In this document: positions 24,196-36,140 of the stretch, one piece after another
Layout of the letters: every line of letters starts with the position of its first letter
Numbering within the stretch: position 1 is the stretch's first letter
Assembly (NCBI GenBank): GCA_038503075.1
Contig: JBCAML010000003.1
Span: 3,348,001 to 3,412,000 of the forward strand
Origin: Gyromitra esculenta
Lineage: Eukaryota > Ascomycota > Pezizomycetes > Pezizales > Discinaceae
Direction of reading: 5' to 3'
Length of the DNA stretch: 64,000 bases
Notes under the pieces: model-generated
Database searches by the model: none
What the model saw: only the letters and a program-made list of their open reading frames with translations
Told to the model about the DNA's origin: nothing
Program-made: the position numbers and the translations under genes

Positions 24196-24312
24196 TCCTT
24201 TGATATCAAGCCCGTCCCTGAGTCTCAGCCCCCCCACCAGTCCATTGAAGGTCCACCACACGCGAATTCTCCTCCTCCTTCTCTGCAACAACAACTGTTC
24301 TGAGATACACAC

Positions 24313-24321
24313 ATGAACTGA
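24313..24321 (+). promoter_or_regulatory. Minimal upstream ORF in the MRC1 leader
   Basis: ATG AAC TGA, a start followed by one codon and a stop, lies 21 bases before the MRC1 ATG. If the transcript starts upstream of it, scanning ribosomes would meet it first, which could lower translation of MRC1. Confidence 0.45.
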
Positions 24322-24333
24322 GGCTCCGACATC

Positions 24334-27300
24334 ATGGCCTCCTCAGTAATGTCTTCGCCTGCCAACTCTGCCCTTGGCACACCCTCGCGGTCCGGCAGTG
24401 CGTCCCCAGTTCTCACACCAAGGTCGAAGGTCGCCGCTATGCTGGCGGCGATGGATGATTCGGAAGATGATTCGGAGGAGGATATTAGTGTGCTTATGAA
24501 GAGGGCCGCTAAACCCCCAGTAGGAATTGAGAAGGACAAACCATTATTTAACGTTCCATTATCTGATGACGACGATGATTCAGAGGAGGATGACGACGAC
24601 GAAGATGAACCGACTTCTATGCCAAGGGGGTGTCTTGCTGCGAGGATGATGGCAGCGCACGAAAAGGAGGTTATGTCGAAGGAAGATAACGCATATGAAC
24701 GCGTTAGGAAGAGTATATTCGGCGGAGAAGAAAAGAAAGAAAATGCAGGAGAGAAAGAGCTCAATTCCACCTCAAGAAGAAAACAGCAGAATAAAAACGA
24801 CGAAATCGAAGATGGCGACGACGACGACGACGACGATGTTTTGACCACCTCACGGCGAAAAAACACCCCCGCCAAGTCGAAGGCCTTGAGCAGGACTAAT
24901 TCTCCAAACACCCCCAAATCTAAAGCTCAATCTCCCCACCGCAGCACTAGCACCACCCCTACTCTTCCCACCGCAGGCGCCGACAGCGACTCCGATGCTC
25001 TCCCGGACAATCTCTTCGGCAACGAACGCTTCCTCGCGCTCGTCGCTAGAAAGCGCAAAGAGCGTGATGACAAAGAAGCTGCCGAAAGACTGAAAGAGGC
25101 CGAGCGTCGTAAGAATCGCGGAGAGCTCGATAAACAGCTCGGTGCTCACGCCCCTGGCGACAGTGATGATGACAGCGGTGAAGATAATGTAGCAAGTCAG
25201 AGAGCCCCAAGCAGAAGAAAGGCAGGGAAGAAGGCGCTTGAGGAAATGCATAAAGAGACGCAAAGGATAGCGAGGAACATGCAGCTTGCACATCAAGCAA
25301 AGACAAGGAAGAAGATAACGAAGCAAAGCCTATTCGATAAGTTTAATTTCCGGCCGACAGTGGAAGAGAAGGAGGTAGCGATTGATTCAAGGTACGGAAT
25401 CGATACCCCGGGTTAATTCTGAAGCTAATGAAGATTGGATACAGCTCGGCCATTACCAGCTTTGAATCAGACCAACCACCAGCTTCCTGTCCTAATTCAT
25501 CGCCCATAGAGCCCATCAAGCGCACAGAAGGCACCACCGTTGACGTAGACATGGAGTCCGAACCTCCTACCTCAGAGCTGATACTACAAGATAGCCCTCA
25601 AAAAATGGACATCGACGGCGACACCACCCCCAGACCCGACAAAGGCAAAGGCAAAGCTGTAGCCCGCGCACCAAACTCCCCCCTAGCCATACACCTCGAC
25701 AAGGGTAAAGGCAAAGCCATCGACAAAGGTAAGGGCAAAGCCATCGAAACGAAATCCCCCGCTTCTAAAAAGACCCGATTCTCCCTCCCCGCCGTCCGCG
25801 TTATCCTCCCACCACAACGCCTCACCAAGCCCGCTGACGACTCTGATTCTGACCTCGAGATTGTTGCGCCGGGCACGGAACTAAAGGCTTCGCCGAAAGT
25901 AACACAAGCTGTGCAATCGGAGCGTGTAATGATGATACAGTCGCTCCGTGCTGCTCGTCGTCCCTCTCCGCCGAAGGCAAGGAAAGCCGGCCAGCTTAAT
26001 GCTAAAGAGCTACAGGAAGAACTACTGCGGAAGGGGCGGCAGCAAGCGGTGCAGGAACGTGAGGAGCAGATACAGGAGTTGAGGGCTAAGGGGGTCATCG
26101 TTTTGACTGCAGAGGAGAGGGAGAAAGAGAGTAAGGATGTTGAGGATCTGTTGGAGAAGGCGCGGCAGCAGTCGTTGGCGATAAAGAGACATGAGAAAAA
26201 GATGGAAGCTAAAGAGAAGGGTGGAGTGAAGAAAGAGGCTGGTGAAGATGATGACGGAGACGATGAAGAGGATGGGGATTGGTTAGAAGAGGACGAGGTA
26301 GGAAGTATCCTTGATGAGCTTTCGGGATCTGAAGAGGGGGAAGGAGGAGAAGAGGAAGGATCAGAAGAAGAAGCTGGGGGAATTATCGGGGAATTCTCAG
26401 ATGAAGAGAAAGAGGGTGGTGAGGATGGCGATATTGAAGATGGAACCAACACCCCGATTTTCAGCTTATCATCTATGTATCATCGTGAACAAACCTCCCC
26501 CTCAGCGACCCCTCGATTGTCTGAAATTCCGGCCGCCTACATCGATGATGAAGCAGATGATGACTCCGACGGTGGCGATTTCGCACCCCTTAAGAAATTA
26601 CAGAGCAGCAAGCAACAGCGGAAGAAACTCCGGGTTGTTGAAGACGATGAAGACGAGATGGAAGTCGGTCAGGAGAAGGAGGAAAAAAAGGAAAAATCTA
26701 ATATCCCGACCATCTTCCAGCGAACTGAAGCTGCCCCAGCGTTTACGGGTATAGGTATGACCCAGCTCTTCGCCGGCACCATTGGCACGTCCGGCGAAAT
26801 ACCAATAAACTCGCAAGAGGGAATCGAAGCGCTGCGCCGCGGTCCTGGGGAAGTAATCCCGAACTCCCAGATGCTCGACTTCGATGGGCCATCCCAGGAT
26901 ATCAGTCAGCCCGAGGGAAGCAAGCTGCGACTCGACTACAGTCAGAGCCAGGAATGGCTACAGGAAGCACCGGAATCACATCCGAAGGTGGTGTTGAATT
27001 ATGATCAAGACTTGATGGACGATATGCCTGATCCGACACAGGACCAGGGATTCGAACGTGTTTCAAGTCAGGCTGTGCCGCCGAGATTCACGCAGACGCA
27101 GGATGAGCCAACTTCGAGCATTTCAACGCAGATCTTGGATAGCCAGTTTGGGATTATTAGGAAGAAGAGAGGAAGACTGACGAGAAGGGAGACAGAGTTC
27201 TCGGATGAGGAGAAAGTGGAAGAGGAAGTGGAAGTGGAAGTGGAAGAAGAGGAACTGGTTGAACAGTCGGAATCAGAAAAAGATGTGGTGGATATCGCTG

Positions 27301-28656
27301 AGAATGTATTCGATCTCATGAAGAAAGCCTCGAAGAAAAAGAAGACAAAAATGGAGCCCGTCGACATGGAGAAACTCAAAGCCGACACGAAAGGATACGT
27401 CCAAGACCAAGCCGAAGAATCGGAAGACGAATACGCTGGTATCGGTGGTGTATCCGATGATGAAGCCGACCCTGGCCGGGAAAGCGAAATGGAAGACATG
27501 GTTGATGACACGAATAATGAAACTGTCGACGAAAACGCTATTGCAGCCTTCTACGCAGAGAGAGAAAAGGTCCAGGACGAAAAAGACGTCAATAAGCTGC
27601 TTAAAGACCTCCAATCTGGATTATTACGCAAAAAGCGCGGGGCTGACTTCGATCTTGATGATTCCGACGAAGACGATGACGGCGAGGCTCGCCGAAGGGC
27701 AAAAAGACGACAGATGGCAAAGATGAGGAGAGAGCTTCTGAAGGACGGAAACATCGAGAAGATTGCAAAAAATCCGAAACGTTTGGCGTTCTTAAGTTCA
27801 ATTGAAGATAGGGATCGCGATGATGAAATGGACTTTTTGGACAGAGGCGAGGAAGACCTATTTTTAGAGCTGGGAATGGTAAGCCAGAGCCAAGAGGTTA
27901 GTCAAAGTCAAGAAGTTAGTCAAAGTCAGGACCGTGCAGAAGGCAATTGGAGTGAGGAGGTGATCCCGGTCCCAGTTCCAAGCGATAGCTCGGAGCCGAG
28001 GAGTAAGGAGGGGAGCAGAGAGATTACCCCGTTACCAGTACCACAGAGTCGTAGGCCTATTAAGTCGAAAGTTTCGTCGCTGGCGCACGTTAGAGAGGTT
28101 AGTTTTCCCTAGGATAATCTGCGAGTGATCGTCAGTGACTAATTTCTGTATACAGCAACTATCGTTCCTTGTCGAAGAAAGAGAGTCGCCGCTTGACGTG
28201 TCTGACGACGAGGACGAAAATGGAGAAGTCACTACGACTATCGTGCGGGTAAATAGGAGGACCATTTCAGTCATTGACCGTGTCGCCGTTGCTCGCTCCG
28301 CTAGTGCCATCAGCGAGAACTCGAAGATGGCATTCCAGACCTCTAGCTCTTCAGTAGGCTTCAAAGTCCCCCCTCTACTCCGGCGCGCCACCACGAGCAG
28401 CACAATCTCCACCGACAGTGAATCACAGAAATCTAATACTAGTCAGGGCACCGAGAGGTCTCTTGGTCAGGCGGAAAACTCAGCAGGCGTTAGGAGAGGT
28501 GGCAAAGCTTCTAGTTCTATCAATTTCCATACGCGCGAGCAGATTAGGTCGAAAGCACAAAATGAGAGGGATTCCAAGAAGAAGTTGGAGAGAAAGAAGG
28601 AGGGGCAGAAGCGACAAAGCGTGCTGGGAATGTTGGCGAAAGGGAGTTTTAGTTAG
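24334..28656 (+). CDS. MRC1: Mediator of replication checkpoint (Claspin/Mrc1)
   Basis: Fork-associated adaptor that couples Mec1/ATR to the effector kinase and helps normal fork speed. Exons 24334-25391, 25445-28097 and 28156-28656 give 1403 residues. The protein is very acidic and charged, with Ser/Asp/Glu runs throughout. A basic/helical stretch lies at about residues 230-350 (RFLALVARKRKERDDKEAAE). The central part has SQ and TQ sites (FTQTQDEP, ILDSQFG). Near the end is a tandem SQSQEV block after FLELGMV, an SQ cluster as expected for ATR substrates. The MRC1-like region is placed around DENAIAAFYAEREKVQDEK to KKRGADFDLDDSDED. Assignment rests on architecture and motifs; low complexity makes alignment weak, but the promoter MCB boxes agree with it. 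Confidence 0.85.
27893..27937 (+). repeat. SQSQEV tandem repeat inside MRC1
   Basis: About three copies of an 18-base unit encode SQSQEV, multiplying potential Mec1/Tel1 phosphorylation sites. Confidence 0.85.
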
Positions 28657-29479
28657 GTATAGCGCCAGGGTGCGGATGTTATTACTATTGGGTATCTGAT
28701 TGAGAGTAGATTAGTTGCCTGTATATTGCTTTTATTATAGTTTTGGGGGTCGTTTCTATGTACATTTGTTAATGAGGCACGGTATAGGCGTGTGGGTGGA
28801 TTGAAAACAGGTCAAAGTCTACATGCAATATACAGTGCTGCATGTCGGGAAAGTCTTAGCGCCCTGCTTTCTATCGAGCACGACTTGCCAGCGGATTGAG
28901 GTGATACATGTGGTTTCTGTAGAAAGTAACTATATAATGTTCTTGGATGTTATTTGGTATGTCGGAATTCCCATAGTTTTGATCACTTTTGATTTACTGT
29001 CCCCTAGCTCGATCTATAACTACCGGTATTTTGTTTACTACCATGATCAGTAGGCTAGAGGATGCCAGGATGTTGCAGACGCGACTCTACAAATGCCAAA
29101 TAGACACGCTCTATAGAAGCTCTTAGCCACAAAACGCGACGAATAAAGATGTCACTACATGTGCCAATCAACAATGTTCCAGAGAATTACCTGCCGTAAA
29201 TTTTACTATCGAAATCATATAAAAAAAATTTTCTTCCGTTAAATCACTGTTCCACTGTCGCCATAGCCCAAGGGCTGGATGCGTAAATGAATATTACTTA
29301 CTTACTTACTTACTCACTGTTCCACTTTTTTATCTGGGTACAAGAATATCACATGCAACCGAAGTTATGGCGTGAACAAATCCCCAATAAGATACTGAGT
29401 AAAAACCATTTATTTATATAGATTTTACAGATATAAAACTCATCTCCAAAATAATTTCGGAGTGCCGATCAAAGAACGG
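28657..29479. other. Convergent intergenic region
   Basis: 3' flanks of MRC1 and the aldo/keto reductase. It contains a TTAC microsatellite at 29294-29313. No gene is seen. Confidence 0.55.
29294..29313. repeat. TTAC microsatellite
   Basis: About four to five tandem TTAC units. Confidence 0.85.
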
Positions 29480-30879
29480 CTACGTCTCGAGCGGAGCTGA
29501 GTCTCCGTAGCTCATATTATTCATACCTAGAGGAGAACGGCCTCCTGCAACGTCTGCCTTTTCACAGTAATCCCGGATTATTGCTACTTCCTCGGGTGTT
29601 ATATCTACGGCCACCTTGAGTGCATCGATATTCTCTTGAAGATATTTGATTTTCTTAGTTCTATTATCCGCCAACAGGGTCAGCAATCAATTCCCGAAAC
29701 AAGGAGGGGAAGTAAGATAAAACGTACCCAGGAAGGGGAATGAAGTCTTCTCCTTGTGCCAGAATCCAAGCCAAGGTCAACTGCCCTGGCGTACAGCCTT
29801 TATTCTTCGCAATCTCCGCAACTTTATCAACCAACTCTAGATTCTTGGGGAAATTCTCAGCCGAAAAGCGAGGAAACTGTATTCAAGCCTCGTCAGTACC
29901 ACACAGCACTCTAATTTCAAACAAGATAACGGCGAGCCAACTCACAACTTTCCTCGAATCTGTCGCATCGAAATCATCGGGGCTCCTGTAAGCTCCCGAC
30001 ATCATCCCTCTTCCCAATGGCGAATACGCAGCAATGGCGACACCAAGTTCGCGACACGTATCCAGAAGGCCAATTTCTGGTTTCTCAATTTCGAGCGCGA
30101 CGGGTGAATATTCAACTTGAACGCAGGCAATGGGGTGTATTGCGTGAGCACGGCGGAGAGTCTCGGAAGAACACTCGGAGAGGCCGATATATCCAATTTT
30201 TCCAGCTTTAACAAACTCAGCCAAAACGGCAACTGTGTGCTCAATTGGAACTTGCTTATCGATACTGTTCCGAGGCATCACGTTAGAAAAAAGAAAAGAA
30301 AATACCGTTGTTAACTAGAAAACTAACGGAGTATTACCGGTGCACGTAATAGAGATCGATATAGCCCACACCCAACCTCTTCAACGCAGTCGCAAATTGC
30401 TCTCTCACGTACTCAGGTTTCCCGCAAGCTTCAAACAAACCAATTTTCGGGTCATACACAATCTACAAAGTCTCGTCAGTATCATCCACCACCTCAATCA
30501 TTGGTCTTTTGGCCTTCTAGAGCACAAACGAAAAATTCAAAACATACCCCGAACTTAGAAGCCAAAAAGATCTCATCTCTCTTTCCAGTACGCTTAAACC
30601 ATTTCCCAAGAAGATCTTCGGAGTCACCATAGAGATTTGATGTATCCCAGAATGTCGCACCAGACTCGTAGGCATAGTCGAGAACTTTGAAACGTTCCTC
30701 GTCAGACTCTACGACACCGTAGGCTATGCTCAATCCCTAAGAAGCTGGATTAATTCAAAAGCCCATTTAATAGATTTGGTATTAGTTATTGTTCCACCAA
30801 CCATCAATCCGAAACCAATAGCAGGAACCTGGGGGCCATTTTTGCCCAATTGACGGGTTGGAAGCTTTGCTGGAGACAT
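29480..30879 (-). CDS. Aldo/keto reductase (YakC/AKR13-like)
   Basis: NADPH-dependent oxidoreductase of the aldo/keto reductase TIM-barrel superfamily; substrate unknown. Exons 30879-30802, 30736-30548, 30462-30338, 30264-29946, 29876-29728 and 29660-29480 give 346 residues. The catalytic tetrad is intact: Asp57 and Tyr62 in FWDTSNLYG, Lys87 in LASKFG, His130 in YYVHR. The block [18 protein letters not shown] and the cofactor-binding end ([18 protein letters not shown]) are typical. The start [15 protein letters not shown] is the first ATG before the conserved IGFGLMGLS. It is not next to any biosynthetic gene, so I infer general carbonyl detoxification only. Confidence 0.93.
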
Positions 30880-33321
30880 TGTCTTTGGTAGTAAGAGTAG
30901 TATTGTTTAGTTTCTATGATTTGCGATTGATGTTCGACGGTAGTCAGAGTTATGTGTTCTATCTATCTCAGGTGCGCCCAAGGGGGAACTTTATACATTT
31001 CTGAGCTCCCCTAGCTAGCTAATAAAGCTTCGTATCAGATCTACATCGCATAGAAGGTTCACCAAGGTTCCCTGAGCCAAATTGATAAACCCGAGCTCTA
31101 AATCCGTGATAGAGAACCCGGAATTAGCTTGCGTCCGTGCCGTTCTTGAAGGTTTTAACCTACGATGCTTGTCTTGAAAAGCCAAGTTCTTAGATCAGAT
31201 ACCTGTGCTACATGTATTATTCATTAAGGTTGCCGGTAGGTTCTACCCGTCATCCGTATTCCCCGGTTGCTCGGATCCTCGCTTGCTCCGCTCTCATCGC
31301 CAAGACTTCGCCGGGTTCTACAGCACCGGATTTATCCGACAGGTATGCTATAGGTAGAAAGCTTAACTGTACCAAAGTTGAACACTACAGGAAGAACGCA
31401 AAACAATAACTAATCTCCCTGGCTAGGCCAACTACAGTAATATCTAAGTAAGCTCGGCTTACTGCAACAGGGAGAAATGTGTATTGGCAAGCACTGGAGC
31501 AGCTGGAGCCATGTAAATTCAATCCAATATGGTATACCGGTAGGAAAGGCATACGTACACACTTGTACTGATCCAACTGTATTTTTACTTTTTCCGCGAC
31601 GACTGATATGCATTCATGCACATTTCTCCCTGCTGTAGCGGGCCAAAATTACCTAGATAGTACGGTAATATTTCCTGCTAAAAATTTTCGATCGCGGAAT
31701 GAGATCTAGTCGTATACATATGATGGATCCAGATATAGGCTTAAGTATTCCGAACAGCGAGCACGAGCCTCGCATTAGTTGAATTTAACCACGGATAAAC
31801 CGTTAGATATACAGGCCCCATTTCGTATATAACTACTATTTTGTTTGCGTTCTATGATGGGATATGAGAAGGGAGATAGAATTGCGGTTGAGCTTATTTT
31901 GTATTGCCATAGCTTTAGTGCTAGTTACAATCAGTGAGTTAAACAAAAAGGAAAGTTTGCGTTCTCTATCGCTCCTCAATAGGGTGATAGATTATGATTC
32001 GATATTTGCCCCGAGCTTGCTAGGTACGTAATGCTTCACCTCTACTAGATGGAGCCTCTCCTAAGATGGAATCAAGGACCACACACACTTCGTAGGCAAC
32101 GATTCATTCCTCTCAATTACCCCATCAATCAGGCGTAAATTATTCAGAATCCTTAAGACGATATGTATATGGGTGTTGCTCAAAAAACCCCACATCCCGC
32201 AACAGCCGCTTAAATTCACTATACGTAATGCAATCAGCTAGAAGACAATATAAAGGGTTTAAAAGATATTCGGGGAGCCTGTGCGTGATCAGCTTGTCGC
32301 CATTGCAAGGCAAAATCTACAATCCCTTGTTAAACAAATGAATGTACCTGACTTATCCGGTGGTTTACCTGCAACTATTCACGTAAGTGTGATTTGTGTT
32401 TTTTTTGCCACAGTTTCCTAATTGACCTTGGTTGCAGCCCGAAAGGCAAGCCTTCGCTGGGCGACATTCATGTGCGTCATATATCATCACTCGAACGAGG
32501 CGAGAGACTACCTTTTGCTGCAACTGAATATCCCGCGAAACGACAATCACTATCCGCCGTGTACAAGCGAAATCCACCCCATACGCAGCTTGCTCTCCCA
32601 TTGACCAACAGGCAAAGTGAAAGGTTCTCCTTCGATCGACAAGCTATTTTTAATCGCTAAAGAACAAGAATTGATAACAAGTAGGCCGATTCCGTAGATA
32701 TCAAGCACATACGAGTAGCTTTTTTACCTAGCGCTAGGTTGCTTTCTCTGAACATCCACCTTCAGATCACTCGGGCTACTTGCTTAATTAGCAACCGGTA
32801 GATTGTTAGAAGTGTCTATAATTGGTAAAATAGTCGAGGTATCCTGCTGGGAGAGGGAAATTCATCGATATACGCACTTATGCCAGTAATCTAATAACTT
32901 TTCTTAATTTTAAATGGGCATCGTTACGGGGCAAAAAAACTACATTGTAATCGTAATTTAAGTGTTTTTTACGTTCAGCTATCGGGGTTTTAGAATAGCT
33001 ATAGTCCCATGGACGACCATCTCCAAATAAAACTTTATTAATTATCCCACCAACAGCACCTACAGTACAATCGCCCTATAAGAATATGGTTGGTTCCGAA
33101 AATCATATTCTTATAAAAGAGCTATTCTTATATGAAAAGCAGGCCGCACTCAAATTTACCCCTGTCAGGACTGGATTCAGCATTCTTATAAGGCGAATAT
33201 TCTTATAGTTAGTATTCTTATAGGGCGATTGTACTGTATAGCTATAAATTCTTGCTGCACACGCAATTCTTGTACGTAGAAAAACAGCAACCAAACGATA
33301 CAACTTATGCAAAGCGGATTC
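30880..33321. other. Gene-poor stretch of 2.4 kb
   Basis: AT-rich, with small unsupported frames (for example 31385-31621 and 32394-32660). It contains one TACATGTA (31209) and the MITE at 33063-33236. Confidence 0.5.
33063..33236. mobile_element. Pogo/Tc1-mariner-like MITE, 174 bp
   Basis: The two ends are perfect 24-base inverted repeats beginning CAGTACAATCGCCCTATAAG and are flanked by TA on both sides (33061-33062 and 33237-33238), the target duplication of Tc1/mariner-type elements. CAGT termini followed by a CTATAAGAAT-like word resemble pogo/Fot1 elements. There is no coding capacity. Internal copies of ATTCTTATA add sub-terminal repeats. It lies 85 bases from the VMA12 stop codon. 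Confidence 0.85.
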
Positions 33322-34060
33322 TTAACCTCTCCTTTTCCGCAGTCCGCCCTTTTTCTTATTTTCTTTTGTTGGCCCAAATTCCCACACATTGACCACAACT
33401 TTCTCCTCCTTCTCAGCCCTTTTCTTCTCTGCTTGTCTACTCTCATCGATTCTCCTCAGATAACCACTAAAAACGACCACCTCGGCAATGCAAACCACGA
33501 GACTGCTAACAAATGCCAGCGCTAACCGTTCGGGAACGCCCCAACCAGACGCAACCTTCCAAACTGCAGCCGATGTCGCAACAACAGAGAGTAGCACATT
33601 CGCAATAATAGAAAGGTGGGACTTGAGATCTTGATAAGTGTATTCGTCCTCATCCTCACCACTGGTAGGGTGCAGTTTGTGGGTCAGAGCAGAATATTCT
33701 CTCGCCTCAGCTTCGGCACGGAGGCGAGCCATCAAGGCTTTATATTCCGGGGTCTATGAGATTATTAGTTTAGAAAGTTGCTAGAAATTCGCGAGAGTGA
33801 GGATGGGATACCGGCTCGGGCTTTGGCGGCTTGGGTTGAATGTAAACATCGCATCCTTTCAGGAGGGAGGCCAGCCGGAACTTCCCGCGTTCTTCATCAG
33901 TTTGCGCTGCGAGAAGAGCTTGCGAAACCTTGTGCACCAAGCGATGGTCTATCGAGTGAATGCCATCAAGGAATATACGGTCTTCGGGCAAGGTGGAATT
34001 AAGGTTATTGAAGAGGCTGATCGCGGAGACCAAGTTTGAAGGGAGTGTCAGGAGCACCAT
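33322..34060 (-). CDS. VMA12: V-ATPase assembly factor Vma12/Vph2 (TMEM199)
   Basis: ER membrane protein needed to assemble the Vo sector of the vacuolar ATPase. Exons 34060-33812 and 33753-33322 join KPEP|TPEYKALMARLR in frame to give 226 residues. The N-terminal cytosolic part contains SLLKGCDVYIQPKPPKPEP and is followed by TYQDLKSHLSIIANVLLSVV, the conserved lead-in to the first of two membrane helices (ANVLLSVVATSAAVW and LALAFVSSLVVCIAEVVVF). A charged tail ends KKKGGLRKRRG, consistent with an ER-retained protein. The ATG at 34060 has no in-frame competitor. Confidence 0.9.
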
Positions 34061-36140
34061 GGTGGTTGTTCATGATGCAAGCGTGGCAGCAGTGACCGTC
34101 TAGGAATCAGATGACGCCACAAAGTGGCACAGCAAGCCACAGAACCCTAACCCAGATAACATTCTCATGCCTCCATGCTGATAATACTCCTGGGATGTAG
34201 AAACCTTTAGGAAATCTCAGGTACCGTTAGGATCCCTTTTATACCTGATAGGGTAACAAAACTGGTAGATTCTTATAGCTCTACAGTAACATTAGCTAAG
34301 AGCGCCATTGCCCCCCTTTTTTACTTGGCGAGTTCATAAAAATATCTCCGTTTTTAGCAGTGCATATAGCACATTAAGGAGGATTATGGGATAAACACGG
34401 GGTACCACGTCTACTATATTCCATGAGGTAGAGTGATCGATGGTGACCAGACCACCATATTTCGTCTCCTCCTAGCCCTCCGACACATACCTAGCGCTAG
34501 ATTTACTTCCATATCAAATACTTGAGACGAATATTTGCTAAAAACAATAAGCCAAATTAAGACTGGGCTCTCTCGCCAATGGCATTTTCTATGATCGATA
34601 CGATCTAGCCCTGCCACTGAGGCTAGACCAGAGTCGCCATAAACAGGCCTCCATAAGGGCTTTTGATAATTTTCCCTTAGTCTCTGAAAAATAAAGTTAG
34701 TTACGTGGGTAAACCTAGGTAGCAACCAACGTGACAACGAACACGACACCTAGCTTAATTTTGTCGCGATATTGGAGAAATTCAGTAGCAATTACAGCAT
34801 TGAAAAACCACAACTTTAGTGATTTTATCTTGATTTAGGACTGCTGAAGCAATGAAGTTGTGAAATGAGGTTGTGAGCTGTGAATGGAGGTCCCATCATG
34901 AGGTGGCTCTGATTGCTACTAGGTTTACCCACGTAACTAACTTCATTTTCTGGCCCGTATATAATTTTTCCTATCACAAAAAACGGGTTGAATACAGCCT
35001 CCAGCCCGGTTGTAGACCGGATCAAGTGATCCAAAAGCTAAATAGGCATTCAAATTTTAATAAATAGATCGCTCCGAGATATGATACCTTCGCTAGCAAG
35101 CTGCGCATCTTATGAAGATATCGAGCTCTTCATTCATTTATTCCGATCAGGGAAACTCGATCTTTTATTTAGTTAGATGAAAGACTGTTTACGTTAAATT
35201 ATAATTATTCGCAGGATATTAGTCCTGAAATATGAAGCTCGTTTAGAAGACGTAGTCTCGATTCATAGAAGGCGATCAGCAAGTCCCAGGACATAAATTT
35301 GCGATCCTGCTGATTTGCTATATGATAGAAAGACCCCTCAGAGCCTTGGACTTGTGAAGGCAGGGTGACTCGGTTTTTCTATATTTTAAACCTAAGCGGA
35401 AATATGAGCGATGATGAGCTGATCAAACAAGAAAATGGCAGTGAGAATTCAAAAATACGCCCCCGGATGAGCTGTTAATACCGTAGATAGATAGAAATAG
35501 AACATCTTGTGCTCTGAAGGGCGAACTCGTTCTATCTGATGCTTATCAGTACGTCCCCCTCGCTGCTAACACTCCGGTATTCCCTTTGATGGTCGTCGGA
35601 ATAGCCCTGACAGGTTCAGATTCGATCCATCCATTTGAGGAGGTCTCAGAGAAGACCGACACTACAAATTAGTTTAGTCCCATTGATTCCGAACTCCGAG
35701 AGATAAGCTTCGATTGGAATACTTTCCCAGATCTTGGATATGTTCGGGACGGACCGGTAGCAAGCGGCGCCAGATAACGTTTGTCTCTGAAAATGTGGGG
35801 TATGGTGGTACCGCAGGGTTCTCTTATCAAATTATACTCTAACCCAAAGCGGTTAGCGCACGAGCCCAGCCACCAAACTCAATGTAGACCTCAGGAGTTG
35901 ATGTTATGGAGTGGACAGAACTCCATGCCATCGCTGTAGTGAATTCGATTCACCCCCCCAATAGAAAATTTGCTAACCATCAGTCTCTGGGTAATGCTTA
36001 TAGGTAAGCTGGCTAATGCTTGCTTTAGGGGTTCCCCCGACTCCGTCTCACGTGTAAATACGTCCTCATGATGAGACTCTTTCCCAGAACCAAAATATAC
36101 CGACGAAAATTGCACCAGACGTCATCATCATCACCGTATC
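34061..36140. other. Gene-poor stretch of 2 kb
   Basis: I see no gene. It contains the long inverted repeat at 34686-34953; the rest is AT-rich. Confidence 0.5.
34686..34953. repeat. Inverted repeat with ~40-base arms
   Basis: Arms at 34686-34726 and 34913-34953 share AAGTTAGTTACGTGGGTAAA followed by CCTAG(G)TAGCAA, with one indel. The spacer is about 186 bases. This looks like a non-autonomous element or the core of a larger fold-back element. I could not define target duplications. Confidence 0.65.

Larger units (their letters stand above)
22809..24333. promoter_or_regulatory. Divergent promoter region of STE7 and MRC1
   Basis: 1.5 kb with no supported gene. On the STE7 side are microsatellites (GTGGAG type about 23085-23115, GACGA type about 23228-23249), probably in promoter or leader. 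On the MRC1 side are CACGTG at 24083 and 24113 and ACGCGT boxes at 24154 and 24190. Confidence 0.65.

Noticed and set aside
24225..26452. Long antisense frames opposite MRC1 (24225-24917, 25598-26452)
   Set aside because: They are Ser-rich mirror frames of the Asp/Glu codon runs of MRC1; no independent content.
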